Shown one piece after another: positions 1-10,370 of a stretch of 64,000 nt of DNA (positions are counted from its first letter, which is position 1; every line of letters begins with the position of its first letter). Source of the DNA: Linum tenue (lineage: Eukaryota; Streptophyta; Magnoliopsida; Malpighiales; Linaceae); the NCBI GenBank assembly GCA_946122785.1, contig CAMGYJ010000006.1, positions 31,075,168-31,139,167 on the forward strand. The letters run 5' to 3'. The notes below the pieces were generated by a model. That model was given only the letters and a program-made list of their open reading frames with translations, was not told the DNA's origin and made no database searches. Both the position numbers and the translations under genes were made by a program.

Positions 1-102
1 ATTGGTTTTCTTGTTCGATCAATAAATTTCTAGTTATCTTCTACTTCACTTATCTGCCTATCATTCATGATATATCTCACTTCACACTATTTTAATTTGG
101 AC

Positions 103-282
103 ATGTGTAGACAGTATTATTATCACAAACCTTCGGGACGTCGATTCAAATCCAAAGTTGAAGTGATTAACTTCATGATAAATAGCGTTTGTTCGCTTCG
201 TCTAAAGAGGAATATTAGCAAGACTAAAGCAATCACATTAGCATGCTCCTCCTCTTCAACCCCACCAAAAAGGATCGAATGA
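103..282 (+). pseudogene. MBD-protein exon fragment, left arm
   Basis: An open frame reads CRQYYYHKPSGRRFKSK, then VEVINFM, up to a stop at 280-282. The pattern YYY-x2-PSGR-x-F-x-SK-x-EV matches the second half of the methyl-CpG-binding domain of plant MBD proteins, which read methylated cytosine in chromatin. The N-terminal half of the domain is absent. The sequence just before the match (gtgtag, or gtgcag in the other arm) looks like a splice acceptor, so this is probably one captured exon. After the domain come about 35 residues rich in K, S and T. The domain assignment rests on motif recognition, not a search. Confidence 0.65.
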
Positions 283-1033
283 AAGAGAAATGAAAACAAA
301 AATGACAATATTGAGTCGTTAATGTCATCCAACTCTTCTTCCACAGCAAAGTCAATGGGAAGAGAGAGAAACTAGAAGAAACCCAGTTGGTAATTATCGA
401 TCTCATTGACCTACACATATACGTATTATTTAAAAGAGATTGATTCAGCAATAACAAGTTACTCACTCAATTACTTCTTTCTTTTGGTGGAAGTACTACA
501 TGATGCAATAGTTACACAGAAAGAAATTAACATTGCAAACATTGTTTTTCCTCAATTAGGGAATATCTCTTAATCATATGGATCCAATTGATGATTATAA
601 TAAGAGCAACGAACAAGTTGACACAACTCATATTGATCCATATCACTTACAACACTCTCTTCCTTCTTGTCATTCTTTGTCTTCAGATCATGAGTTGTGA
701 CAACTTGTTCGTTGCTCTTATTATAATCATCAATTGGATCATTATGAGTAAGATATATTCCCTATTTGAGGAACAACAATGTTGCCATGTTAATTTCTTT
801 CTGTGTAACTATTGCATCATGTAGTACTTCCACCAAAAGAAAGAAGTAATTGAGTGAGTAACTTTTTATTGTTGAATCAATCTCTTTTAAATAATACAGA
901 TATATGTAGGTCAATGAGATCGATTTTACCAACTAGGTTTCTTCTAGTTTCTCTCTTCCCATCGACTCTGTTGTGGAAGAAGAGTTGGATGACATTGACG
1001 ACTCAATATGTCATTTTTGTTTTTGTTTCTCTT

Positions 1034-1214
1034 TCATTCCATCCTTTTTGGTGGGGTTGAAGAGGAGGAGCATGCTAATGTGATTTCTTTAGTCTTGCTA
1101 ATACTCCTCTTTAGACGAAGCGAACAAATACTATTTATCATGAAGTCAATCACTTCAATTTTGGATTTGAACCGACCTCCCGAAGGTTTGTGATAATAAT
1201 ACTGTCTGCACATG
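1034..1214 (-). pseudogene. MBD-protein exon fragment, right arm
   Basis: This is the mirror copy of the left-arm fragment, read on the minus strand. It has the same YHKPSG...RFKSK...EV core with a few replacements (R to G, V to I, N to D), and its stop codon is at the equivalent place (1034-1036). Both copies keep the frame open to the same stop, although the arms differ at many positions elsewhere. That suggests either recent duplication or some constraint. Alone it cannot encode a full MBD. Confidence 0.6.
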
Positions 1215-1312
1215 CAAATTAAAATAGTGTGAAGTGAGATATACCACGAAACATAGGCAGATAAGTGAAGTAGAAGATAACTAGAAATTTATTGATCGAA
1301 CAAGAAAACCAA

Positions 1313-2580
1313 GTTACTTGAAGCTACAAGAATCTCTGGATTTGGGTTAAGTTCAAATACAATTCAAATTAGAGGGAGTTGGAATAAAGGGATATCGGTT
1401 GGGTGGTTTATGATAGAAAAACTTCATCAAGATGCTCCTTTTTTCTAAGTGTAATAAAGTTATCAGTTGACACATTTAATCAACAAGTGGAACTCTGAAG
1501 TAAACATTCACGGAAGGTATCGGTATCTAGCAAAACTTTAGTTTTTTTGCTTGCTATTTGATATAAATACAACATTCAAGTAGCAAATCTTTCAGTAAAT
1601 GATATCTAGCTAGCATTATTTGCAGAATAGGTATCTAGATTTCTAACCTTTAATCTCAATTGATAAGCAAAGTCATATTGAGCATTTGTATTGCTCATTT
1701 CTGCAGCTTCCACTAACAAAGCAGTTTCTCTATGCCATTGAAACAAAGCAAACACAAGCCGGAAACATTCACCAAAATGTTCAAAACACCAACACCAACT
1801 ATCAAAGCAGTTCTCCAAACATAGGATGGAAATTTTAAGAGACAAGTGGTAACAAAGAACCAGGTTGAAATGATTGAACTAATAGCAATTAGCAAATGAG
1901 AAAATTGACTAAATTTTGACAGAAGACGATTTGAGACAAAATGGCTAAAAAATAAGCAGTATTACAACAGTAACAACCTCTTAAAATCACCTAGAACAAC
2001 GCCAAAGAAAAAAGGGGTGGACTCACAGAGCCTTAAAAGCAGTGTGAGATGATTTTTGTTTACATGAGGAGTGTGAGATTGGAGACGATGGAGAGCGGAA
2101 AAATTCACAACGAGATTTTTCGTGCACCGTCTCAGCATCTTTTGCCCACGGGAGAGTCTCGAAGCGCGATTGTGGCGTAACGAGATGGCTCGTCACCGGC
2201 GGAGAATAGGAAACGAGGTTCTTCTCTTGGATTGTTAAGCGTCAGCCTAGGTTTATTGAAATTGGTCTAATTTGATATATATGATTATATGAAGAAGAGA
2301 ACAAAAATATTAGATTAGAAAATATAGATATTAAAATTAATACAACAAGAGCACCCTCTCTGTTACTGCTTTCACCCATTGTCACCGGGAGTCAACCACC
2401 GATCACCAACAACAACAGTGAATTTAAACAATGACGACGAAGAGAAATGAAAAATAGCGGCGGCGGCGGCAGAGAAAAAAGGAAAAGGATTTTAGGGTTG
2501 AAGGAAGATGGAGTGAGGCGGTTTGCTAGGGTGTGTATTTATTATTTTTACGAAGGACAATTTAGTAATTTGAACTCTTA
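1313..2580. other. Intergenic, no recognised gene
   Basis: Non-coding sequence. A minus-strand open stretch (1606-1895) with a hydrophobic segment is shared between two frames and matches nothing I recognise. Around 2100-2560 the DNA is richer in GC and carries a short CGG run (about 2458-2470), as often seen near plant 5' leaders, but no convincing start or exon can be assigned. Confidence 0.4.
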
Positions 2581-3352
2581 CTTTAAAGCAAATATAGTAT
2601 AACAAAGGTGTCATTTAGTCTTGTCGTTTCTCTAACGTGGTTGAGCTCGTTTGAGCACTGAGCGGTTGAACCTACAAATCCAACCTTTATGTTGTAGGTG
2701 ATTTTATGGGTGAATGTGAGTTGTAAAATAATAGATCCAGTAGAAGTGACTGAGTGCGGGTGTACTGTGGTGGACCCACGACCAACCCAACATTTTAACC
2801 CAAAACTAGCAAAACTCTTGCACATCCTACATACGTAACCAAAAAATAAAACCCACAAAAGTCATAACAAGTTTCCCTTATCTAAGATCTCCAATATCTT
2901 TGTTGATCTTCCTTCCCATTTTGAATGATATATTTTCAATATCAAAGTTCAATTTTAGTTTCAATGGCTGGAAACAATACATACATGATACATTGCACTG
3001 TGATTTCTCTGCATCTCAATTCAAAGTGCTGTAAACTTAGTTTTCTGCTTTTGCAAAAAAGGATAAATAATGACAGCTTTGTGAACATTATTATATTGTG
3101 TTGTAAACCTAATTTTTCTGCTTTTATCGAATAACAAACAATCATCGAACGATAGTTTTGCTCGTACGATATCTACATTGTCACTACTGTTTCTATTAAT
3201 CTCAACTCAAATTGTCACAACTGTTAATGAACATTATTAGATAGATTGTGTTAACATTGGTGACTCGTCCTAGGGCCCTAATTCATTACAGAATAAAGAA
3301 ATTGTATTTTACGACAAGCTCTTTTGCTTATTAAAACCATGTATATGTTCAG
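2581..3352. other. Intergenic, nothing recognised
   Basis: AT-rich DNA. Only short overlapping open frames occur and none has a recognisable motif. A phrase meaning roughly 'gtaaact-tagttttctgcttttg' recurs in degenerate form near 3030 and 3105, showing a small local duplication. Confidence 0.4.
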
Positions 3353-3675
3353 TTGCTCACCCATACTTTGCGGGCTTCTGAAGTGGAGTGCCCGATCCCA
3401 ACGTTTGGTAAAAACGAGTCGGGCCTATCTCCTCGATGGAAGGAACTTAATTGGGCTAAGAGCCCATCACGACCCAATCGGAAAACTGAGCATCCAGACT
3501 TAGATCACCTAATTAGCATGAACTGCTCCGGAACACCCGCGCTAGTTCATCAAAACGCGGTTTTCTATAAAACATTTCAAATTCCCGAATTTTATATTAG
3601 TAGAGCGTGAATTCTAGAATTAAGAGCGCGGATCCCACCTGTCTTGTTAGCGACGATTCTGGTAAATCGGCAAAC

Positions 3676-3855
3676 ATGGATTATTTTTCTATGAAAGTAG
3701 CAGAGGAAGAAGACAAGTACATCCTCCCGCCGAAGAGTGTTGTTGTTTCACAATACATTGAAGACTCATCATATCTGGACTGCGTTCGTTGGGATTCCCC
3801 AGTTGATCAATCTAACGGAGCAAATTTTGTCGTCGCTGCTGGCTGGAAATCTTGA
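3676..3855 (+). CDS. Short hypothetical ORF
   Basis: An open frame of 59 codons starts at the first ATG (3676, MDYFSMKVAEEED) and ends with a stop at 3853-3855. Longer open stretches upstream (from 3353 and 3607) start only with non-ATG codons. The segment SQYIEDSSYLDCVRW weakly recalls the first strand of WD40 proteins of the Nup43 type, but this is a guess from a few residues. No intron or partner exon was found downstream. It may be a first exon of a lost gene or a chance ORF. Confidence 0.2.
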   Translation: MDYFSMKVAEEEDKYILPPKSVVVSQYIEDSSYLDCVRWDSPVDQSNGANFVVAAGWKS

Positions 3856-4735
3856 GTCCAGTCTCTGTTTGTCTCTCTAGCCGTGTTTCCTAGAGGAATT
3901 AGGGAAGGTGAAGAAAAGGCAACAAGGAGAGTAGTTGATACATGATTCCGATGGTGACTCCTACAAAGAGCCAGGATGAACTAGCTTCCACGGTCGCGGT
4001 TGTGGCGGAGGAACAGTGACGACAACGTTAGGCTGTTAAAGGGAGCTAAAGCGGTGGAGGAAGGGAGTCACGGGTTGGAAATTGAAGAGGAATCCAAGGG
4101 CTGGTGGTTAATTAGGGAGAGAGACTGAACAGCGGCAGTAAACGTAGGTGAATCAAAAGCGGAGAAATCAATAATGGCGGTGGAGGGATGATGGTATCGA
4201 CGACGGTGGGAGAGGAGCTAAAAGAGAGAGAATTGTTCTATTTTAAAGAGATTTGATTTTCACTGTGAATGATTTTTTTATTGGAAGTGATAAGATGTTG
4301 TTAGGTGAACGATTGCCCCCGGTGTGATTATTTTATTATTATTAGTTATTACTATAATATTATTAATCAATTAATAGTTATAAGTGTTTTTTCCTCCGAA
4401 TATAAATAGCTAGGTTCTTTGAAATTATTAATATTTTGCAATAATTTTATTTCAAAATAAATAATAAAAAATTACATTTAATATTAACCCTCTGTTCATG
4501 CTCTCGAAATTGAACTATTGAAAATTTGACGTTTTGACGCTCTCGCTCTACGCTCTGATTACCTAAATCTAGACCCACCAGAAAAAAAATTCGTTTCTTT
4601 CTTTCACATTCTCGTGCTGCCTGCCTGGTTTAACTGGAACGAAATGAATCAATCATGCCCACCCTCCTGCAAAATTGGGAAGTTCCCTCGAACAAGGCAC
4701 CCGCAAGAAAGCTGACCGTTGTAAAAAGACGGAAA
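3856..4735. other. Intergenic / upstream region of the kinase pseudogene
   Basis: It begins with purine-rich, GC-moderate DNA (3860-4240) that looks like a decayed transcribed leader. A very AT-rich stretch follows (4300-4490), with AT-rich TATA-like runs around 4395. This would have been the promoter side of the kinase gene that follows. No element boundaries were seen. Confidence 0.35.
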
Positions 4736-6175
4736 ATGGGAGCTCCAGAGAATATTTGTACCACCATGGAAGTCGTCGACCGCGAAGCTCGAGCCAATAG
4801 TTGTTGCGGCTCAGACGAGATTTCGTCTTCTTCTTGAACTGTCGACCCCTAGATCAGCATCGCCGATACCTCTCCTCGCGTCATGTGCGTTCCTTTTCCC
4901 TTCCCCTGCCCGTTGTGTGGAAATAAATTTTATTCTAGCTTTAGATTGAATTCGGCGACTCCGAGCGCGCTTGGTGTGTGTTGTTTTTGTTTGCCGAAAA
5001 AATGTTTGAGAGTGTCGTCGTTCTATGAGGTGCACTGTACCTAATTATGGCTCGTTTAATTATGTTCCGAGTACGCTGAAATTTGCGAGAAGAAGAAAGA
5101 ACACCACAGCTATTGTTTCCCCTGACTATGGAGCTCGAGCTATCTTTTTTTCTTCTTCTGATTGTTACTCTTTCTTTGGAGGTTGGCAGCGGATTATGCA
5201 AGGATTTATTTAAGAAATGGTTCGAATTGGAAGAATCGTGCGTCACAGTTGAGAGAGTTTTCGGCGGTATTGCCAATATGTGTGATTATACCTTATTCTT
5301 CCCATGGATTCTGTGGGATTGTTATTTGGCGATTTAGTTTGACTACTATGATTGCTTCACTTGATGCACTTTTGGGATGCTTTAATGTTGATGATTGGCT
5401 GTCTAATGGTTGTTATTGTTAATACCGCAGTGCTGAAGATGTTTGTAAAGGAAGAGAATGGTGAAGAGAGCGTTGTAACAGTCAGGTTATATGGCCCAAA
5501 CACCGATTATATCATCAACCGTGAGCGCGAGTTGCAGGTTGGGTCCATCTTTGGTTTGCCTGAACCCGTTCCTTGTTGCTGCTTACATGGGTTGAACTTC
5601 AATTGATGAAACATATGTGAACATATCTTGGTTAATGGCTTTGCCTAGATTTACTCAATTAGTCGAATGGCCTTGCCTAGAACAAGACTTACATTGATGA
5701 TTAGCATAGTGATTAGTTTTAACATTGGTCTATAACTAGGTGAGATGTGGCAATTCTTTTAGTTAAGCTGCAATGGGTTCTTCTACAGCAGTTACTGTTA
5801 CAAGGTTGCTTACCACATACTATGTTCAGGCTATCAAATACCTATCGACTGCAGGATTTGGTGCCAAATTGCTTGGAGTATTTGGGAATGGTATGGTGCA
5901 GTCCTTTATCAACGCACGTACTCTAACTCCAGTATGTAAGGAATATTGAATCATGCACTTTAAATGTTGATCTAATATGAGTGAAATAAACTTCTGCTAC
6001 TTAGTTATTAGTTTCTTAAATAGAATTGATTGTTCTGCTAAGTAATTGATCTTGTATGTTAAAGAAGAAAATTGATCTTGTATGCTCTTGAACAACTTCA
6101 CAGTTATAATCTCACCCAACAGTAAATTGTCGAGGAGGCTTTGGCCAAGGTGAAGGTTACGGATTTCTTTTTAGG

Positions 6176-6556
6176 CTATGACCTGTAATGTGCAGCTTTA
6201 ATTTTTTTATTATTTGGTTTTGTTTCTATATCTTTGCAGACATGAGGGTGCCAAAGCTGGCTGCTAAAATTGCAAAGGAACTCTGTAGGTTTCATGCGGT
6301 CGAAATTCCAGGGTCCAAGGAACCTCAGTTATGGAATGAGATATTCAACTTCTATGAGAGTGGTACTATGACCTGTAATGTGCAGCTTTTATTTTTTTCA
6401 TTATTTGGTTTTGTTTCTATATCTTTGCAGACATGAGGGTGCCAAAGCTGGCTGCTGAAATTGCAAAGGAACTCCCTAGGTTTCATGCGGTCGAAATTCC
6501 AAGGTCCAAGGAACCTCAGTTATGGAATGAAATATTCAAGTTCTATGAGAGTGGTA
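6176..6556 (+). repeat. Tandem duplication of one kinase exon with its 5' intron end
   Basis: A unit of about 190 bp, starting at 'ctatgacctgtaatg', occurs twice head to tail (6176-6365 and 6366-6556). Each unit contains the end of an intron, an AG acceptor and the full 120-nt exon DMRVPKLAAKIAKEL..., followed by a GT donor. Both exon copies are open and in the same phase, so splicing both would insert 40 residues without shifting the frame. A few substitutions separate them, including C to P after KEL. Confidence 0.9.
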
Positions 6557-6862
6557 CTATGTGGACATCTATATTCAATATTATTATTGGAAGAAGATAA
6601 ATTGGCTGCAAATATTTCCCAACTTCATTAGTTTGTTTTTAGTTACACCTTTTTCTTATTTAATTACCATTTTATGTTCCAGTCTCAGGTCTGCAATTTG
6701 ATGATGCTGAGAAACAAAGAACACATCAGACAATATCCTTTAAAGAACTTGATGGTGAAGTCATTGAAATCAAGGTAATTTTTGTTGCTAGTGTGACTAT
6801 GGATTGGGGGGTTGTAGAGTGTCCTATTTTTCCGGTTGGATGTTATAGGGTTGTATTGTAGT

Positions 6863-7312
6863 TAGAGGTGGCAATTGGGATCGAAATCCATGAATCCAAT
6901 CCAATCCATCCACCAAATTATCCACCTAATCCAATCCATTTAAATCCAATCCATTTGATCCAAATCCAATTGGATTGGTGGATTCATGGATCAATCCATG
7001 AATCCAAATGGCAAATGGCAAATTACGATTTGGTACCTATATTTCTTATATTTTACATTTTGGTACCTAAAATTGATATTTTTATACAAAAAATATCATT
7101 GAAAAATTACATTTTGGTACCTAAAATTTTTCACTATGACATTTTAGTACCAAAACTTTTCAAATTCTACATTTTGGTCCAAACCTTAGATGTCATTTGG
7201 ATTCATGGATCAATCCACCAATCCATTTGATCCAATCCATGAATCTACCAATCCATTGGATCCAATCCATTTGATCCATGGATCCACCAATCCGATCCAA
7301 TTGCCACCTCTA
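6863..7312. mobile_element. Non-autonomous hAT-type MITE in a pseudogene intron
   Basis: A 450-bp element with terminal inverted repeats beginning TAGAGGTGGCAATTGG (one extra G on the left). It is flanked by a perfect 8-bp target duplication, attgtagt (6855-6862 and 7313-7320). An 8-bp duplication and this terminal sequence are typical of hAT elements. The subterminal regions hold many copies of ccaatccat and its complement in both orientations, a usual hAT feature. The centre has several degenerate 'ttttggtacctaaaatt' units. No transposase is encoded; the open frame inside is low complexity. Confidence 0.9.
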
Positions 7313-8304
7313 ATTGTAGTCTATTGATCCCTTATTTATGTACTGAATGTAATTGTCGGTCTGCCGAAAACAAAACAGTCCAATGTTTGCGCTTTCTTTC
7401 ATACCACCAATCCAAATTTTGGGTGGACTTCTCATTTTTAATTTTTTTTTCTTTCACAACCAAACAAGAATTGACAGACCGCTTAAATTCTCGAGTGGTT
7501 TTTGCTCATAATGACCTACTTTCTGGGAACCTGATGGCTAATGATGATGAAGGTATGTGCCATCAAAGATGGTTTGCCTTTCCGTGACTAGTTACTTCAG
7601 ATAATGTATTGCGATACAGTCCTTCCCCCTTAGTGCTTCTGTTAACTATTGATCATACAGTTACGGAGGTTTCGACATTGGGAATCACTTCAACGAGTAT
7701 GTAGGCTATGATTGCGATTACTCATTGTACGTCTTTTTCATCTCCTTACCACCTTGCCCTAATACCAACAGTGATATTGAAAAAAAAAATCAGCCTTTCT
7801 GATCTTTTTAAATTATGGTGAATATCCAGGTATCCTAGTAAAGAAGAACAAAGATCATATCTTCATGCATTACTTACAACTTGATAAGCCTGATGAGGTA
7901 ATTCTTGGATAAATTTGACATCTGAAATCATTGTAATAATTCTTATGAAGCAAGAATCTGAACACTTGTTGAAGCAAAACAGGTATCCTCCAAGGAGCTT
8001 GAAGTGCTTTACATAGAGTCAAACGCGTTCATGCTAGCTTCACACATTGTCTGGGCCCTCTGGGCGCTAATCCAAGTGAGCTTCTGATGGATGACAAACT
8101 ACTTGAATTCTGCAACTCTCTGACCCATAATACTAAGTAGCAGTTCTCTTGTTCTGTTTCTATCTTTCCCTGCAGGCGACGATGCCGCCCATCAATTTCG
8201 ATTACCTAGGTTACTTCTTCCTGTGCTACAACAAGTACATATCAAAGAAGGAAACAAACTGTTTGTTGGCCCTAGCATACCTCTCAGGATTGCACAAAGC
8301 CTAG

Positions 8305-8602
8305 TTTCTTGTTTTGCTTGCCATTTCTCTTTGTACTCTAACTGTCTTACAGAATGCTAGTTAAGGAGGGAAGTATGGTCTGTGTGCTTCCACAGTTAGA
8401 TTGTTTTTGTAAAATATTAAATTTTGTAGCTTTTCAAAGGAACTTGAAAGGCAAGGCAGTTTCATTATATTGTGCTCAACGTTTGGTTTTGCCTCCCTGT
8501 TGTTGCTAAGCTCTCAGACTATGTTGTTGTAATAAATTAAAAATAGTTATGTATGATCCATTTTTCCCAAAAACAAGCAAAATTAAGAAGTTGAATTAGA
8601 GT
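8305..8602. other. 3' flank of the kinase pseudogene
   Basis: AT-rich sequence after the pseudogene stop, plausible as its former 3' UTR. The 'aataaatt' at about 8530 may be a poly(A) signal. Nothing else is recognised. Confidence 0.4.
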
Positions 8603-8809
8603 GGACAACCATGCAAAATTGTCCTCATCGCCTGCGAGGAAATCCTTCCGTATTGCCGTCTGAATGACCTTTTGTGCAACATCACAAAATAAAATATTAG
8701 AAAAGGAATGAGTCAAACAACAACAAATAACATCTTGGAGAGCTAAGAGTTCAATAAAAAATGGGTCAGAGATATCTTGACCACTCGCAATGTGAATAAT
8801 GAAAGAATG
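8603..8809 (-). pseudogene. RNase H-like (RVT_3 type) fragment
   Basis: A minus-strand frame of about 69 codons without a stop and without an ATG at a natural place. It reads HSFIIHIASGQDISDPFFIE, then LLALQDVI...FSNILFCDVAQKVIQTAI. The pattern E-x2-AL-x-D, then 15-20 residues, then I-x-(F)-x-D-x-Q-x-VI resembles the plant RNase H-like domain found in LINE-derived and host proteins. One expected residue (E before D in the E-x-D core) appears as C. It is probably a relic of a LINE. The family call rests on motif shape only. Confidence 0.4.
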
Positions 8810-10370
8810 AAATTGAGGACAACTAGAAAGGAAATTAAATTAATTATACAGTTTTAGCTTACCGTAACGTAAATCTCATTTGACTTCTTTTTAGCTTACC
8901 GTAACGCATATCTCACTCCCACTTGTAACGTATCGCACACACTGTATAATGCTACTCCTCGACGACAGCCACATGAACCATGGTCGCACAGTCTGACTCA
9001 TTGAAAGAAATCTAATACTCTCTCTATATATACATATACTTTTTTTCGCCAAATATGAAATCACTATGAAGATTTGTTAAGAAACCTCAAATTTAAGGTA
9101 ATTTATTTATTAAAATGTTGTTTGTAAATTTTCCACCCTACCGTTCAAACTATATATTGACAGTTATATTATAACTCATTTCAATTTTCTTCAACCATCA
9201 TATCGCTACGTGAGACGGTGCCTCATTGTTGCTCTATAAAACCCACATTCGCTGCCTATTCACAAACCGCGCCACATAATCTACAAGATATATAAAGGCA
9301 AAACATGGTTTGGAATTTTCCCGTTTCAAATTTTGTGACCTGAGAGTAATTCTAGGAAGGTCATTTTTGTCATTGCACACAGTTCATCTTTATATATTAA
9401 AAATGTTATCATTGGAGTTTGAACCTTGGTCACTTAAATGAAGAAAGAGCAATATAACCAACTATTCTAAATTGTCTTATTGTTATTTCCTTGATTAAAC
9501 TCTAGAAATATTTTCGGTGATGATGCTTCTATTTTATATTTTATCTTAAGTGATTTATATTTTATAGAAAGAGATAGTTCTGAAATCGGAACTCAAGTAA
9601 CATTGATTCAAACATTAATATTAAATTATATATGAAGTTTAGTTTAGACAAATTACAGAAGTGTAACCAATACATGGGCCTTTGTGAAGAGTATATTCAT
9701 TTTTAATGTCAAATATACACATAATATAATGATAAAATTGGAAATGAGAGTCTCATTTCAAATTTTGTGGTCTTAGAGTGATCCTATGAATCTCTTTTTT
9801 GTTGTTGCGCTCAATTTATCTTTATATTATGTGTAGATTGTCATAAAAAATTACTATGCTTGTCACAAAGGTCCATGTTTTGGCTACACGTATGTATTTT
9901 CTCTAAACATAACTATACATACAATTTAATATTTAATGTAAAATTAATATTAGTTGAGTTCCTGTTTCACAATTAATCACTTTGTGTAAGATATAATAAT
10001 TTCAAGTAAAATATCTTTCCTACTTGGTTGAAGAAGCGCTTTCTATAAGATACATTTAATATTTTAAGATTTTTCATTTCAAATATCGTGAATTGAGAGT
10101 GAAAGTTGAAAATTTAAGTTTGTCATCACAATTATTTATTTACTTCATATAAAGAAGTATCAATATCAAGATTTGATCCATAGTCTCTTCTAACAAAAAC
10201 AATAATCACAACCAATTACGCTAAACAAATTTGTTCTATTTTCTTAAATTATAAACATACACTAAGCGAAGATTTGAAAAGCATATGAGTTTTCCATCAC
10301 GGTCATCTAGCCTATTAAATCTTCCAAAAAGCAAAGCTTAATACGTGATTTATAATTTTTTAGAGCTAAT
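8810..10370. other. AT-rich DNA with diverged repeated blocks
   Basis: No gene is seen. A 38-bp block (ttttagcttaccgtaacg...) is duplicated near 8850 and 8890. A longer motif (tttcaaattttgtg..ctgagagt.. followed by about 50 bp and a 'catctttatat' phrase) recurs in degenerate form near 9325, 9755 and 10075. This suggests three old copies of one short repeat. Confidence 0.5.

Larger units (their letters stand above)
1..1312. repeat. Long inverted repeat with MBD-gene fragments in both arms
   Basis: Positions 1-631 are the reverse complement of 690-1312, with scattered substitutions and small indels (roughly nine bases in ten match by eye). A 58-nt unpaired segment (632-689) separates the arms. 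The left arm starts at the window edge, so the repeat may continue outside. A transcript in either direction would fold into a near-perfect hairpin of about 620 bp. Both arms contain the same exon-like fragment of an MBD-type protein, in opposite orientations. This is the layout expected of an inverted gene duplication, a known source of hairpin siRNAs and young MIR genes. Alternatives are a foldback element or chance head-to-head insertion of two copies. Transcription is not shown by the sequence. Confidence 0.9.
4736..8304 (+). pseudogene. Ethanolamine (choline/ethanolamine) kinase pseudogene
   Basis: The intact enzyme phosphorylates ethanolamine in the cytosol, the first step of the CDP-ethanolamine route to phosphatidylethanolamine. 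Exon-like blocks in order: start MGAPEN (4736); LCKDLFKKW...VERVFGGIAN (about 5187-5280); VTVRLYGPNTDY (5431-5537); AIKYLSTAGFGAKLLG...NARTLTP (5830-5932); DMRVPKLAAKIAKEL (6240-6359, repeated at 6431-6550); DDAEKQ...TISFKEL (6683-6774); VVFAHNDLLSGN, the Brenner-type catalytic motif (about 7468-7552); GFDIGNHFNEY (7661-7730); MHYLQLDKPDE (7830-7897); LASHIVWALWALIQ (7983-8075); FDYLGYFF to stop (8176-8304). Defects: early stop and frameshift in exon 1; a missing G at the 5932 donor, which would shift the frame; the exon with the second catalytic motif (IDFEYG) not found between 7553 and 7660; a one-base frameshift near 7850. Functional kinase is very unlikely. Confidence 0.85.

Noticed and set aside
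3353..3675. Coding region upstream of 3676
   Set aside because: Open frames begin only at TTG or GTG, which plants rarely use, and show no motif.
6868..7230. 120-codon open frame
   Set aside because: Lies wholly inside the hAT MITE and is made of its subterminal repeats (Ile/His/Pro low complexity).
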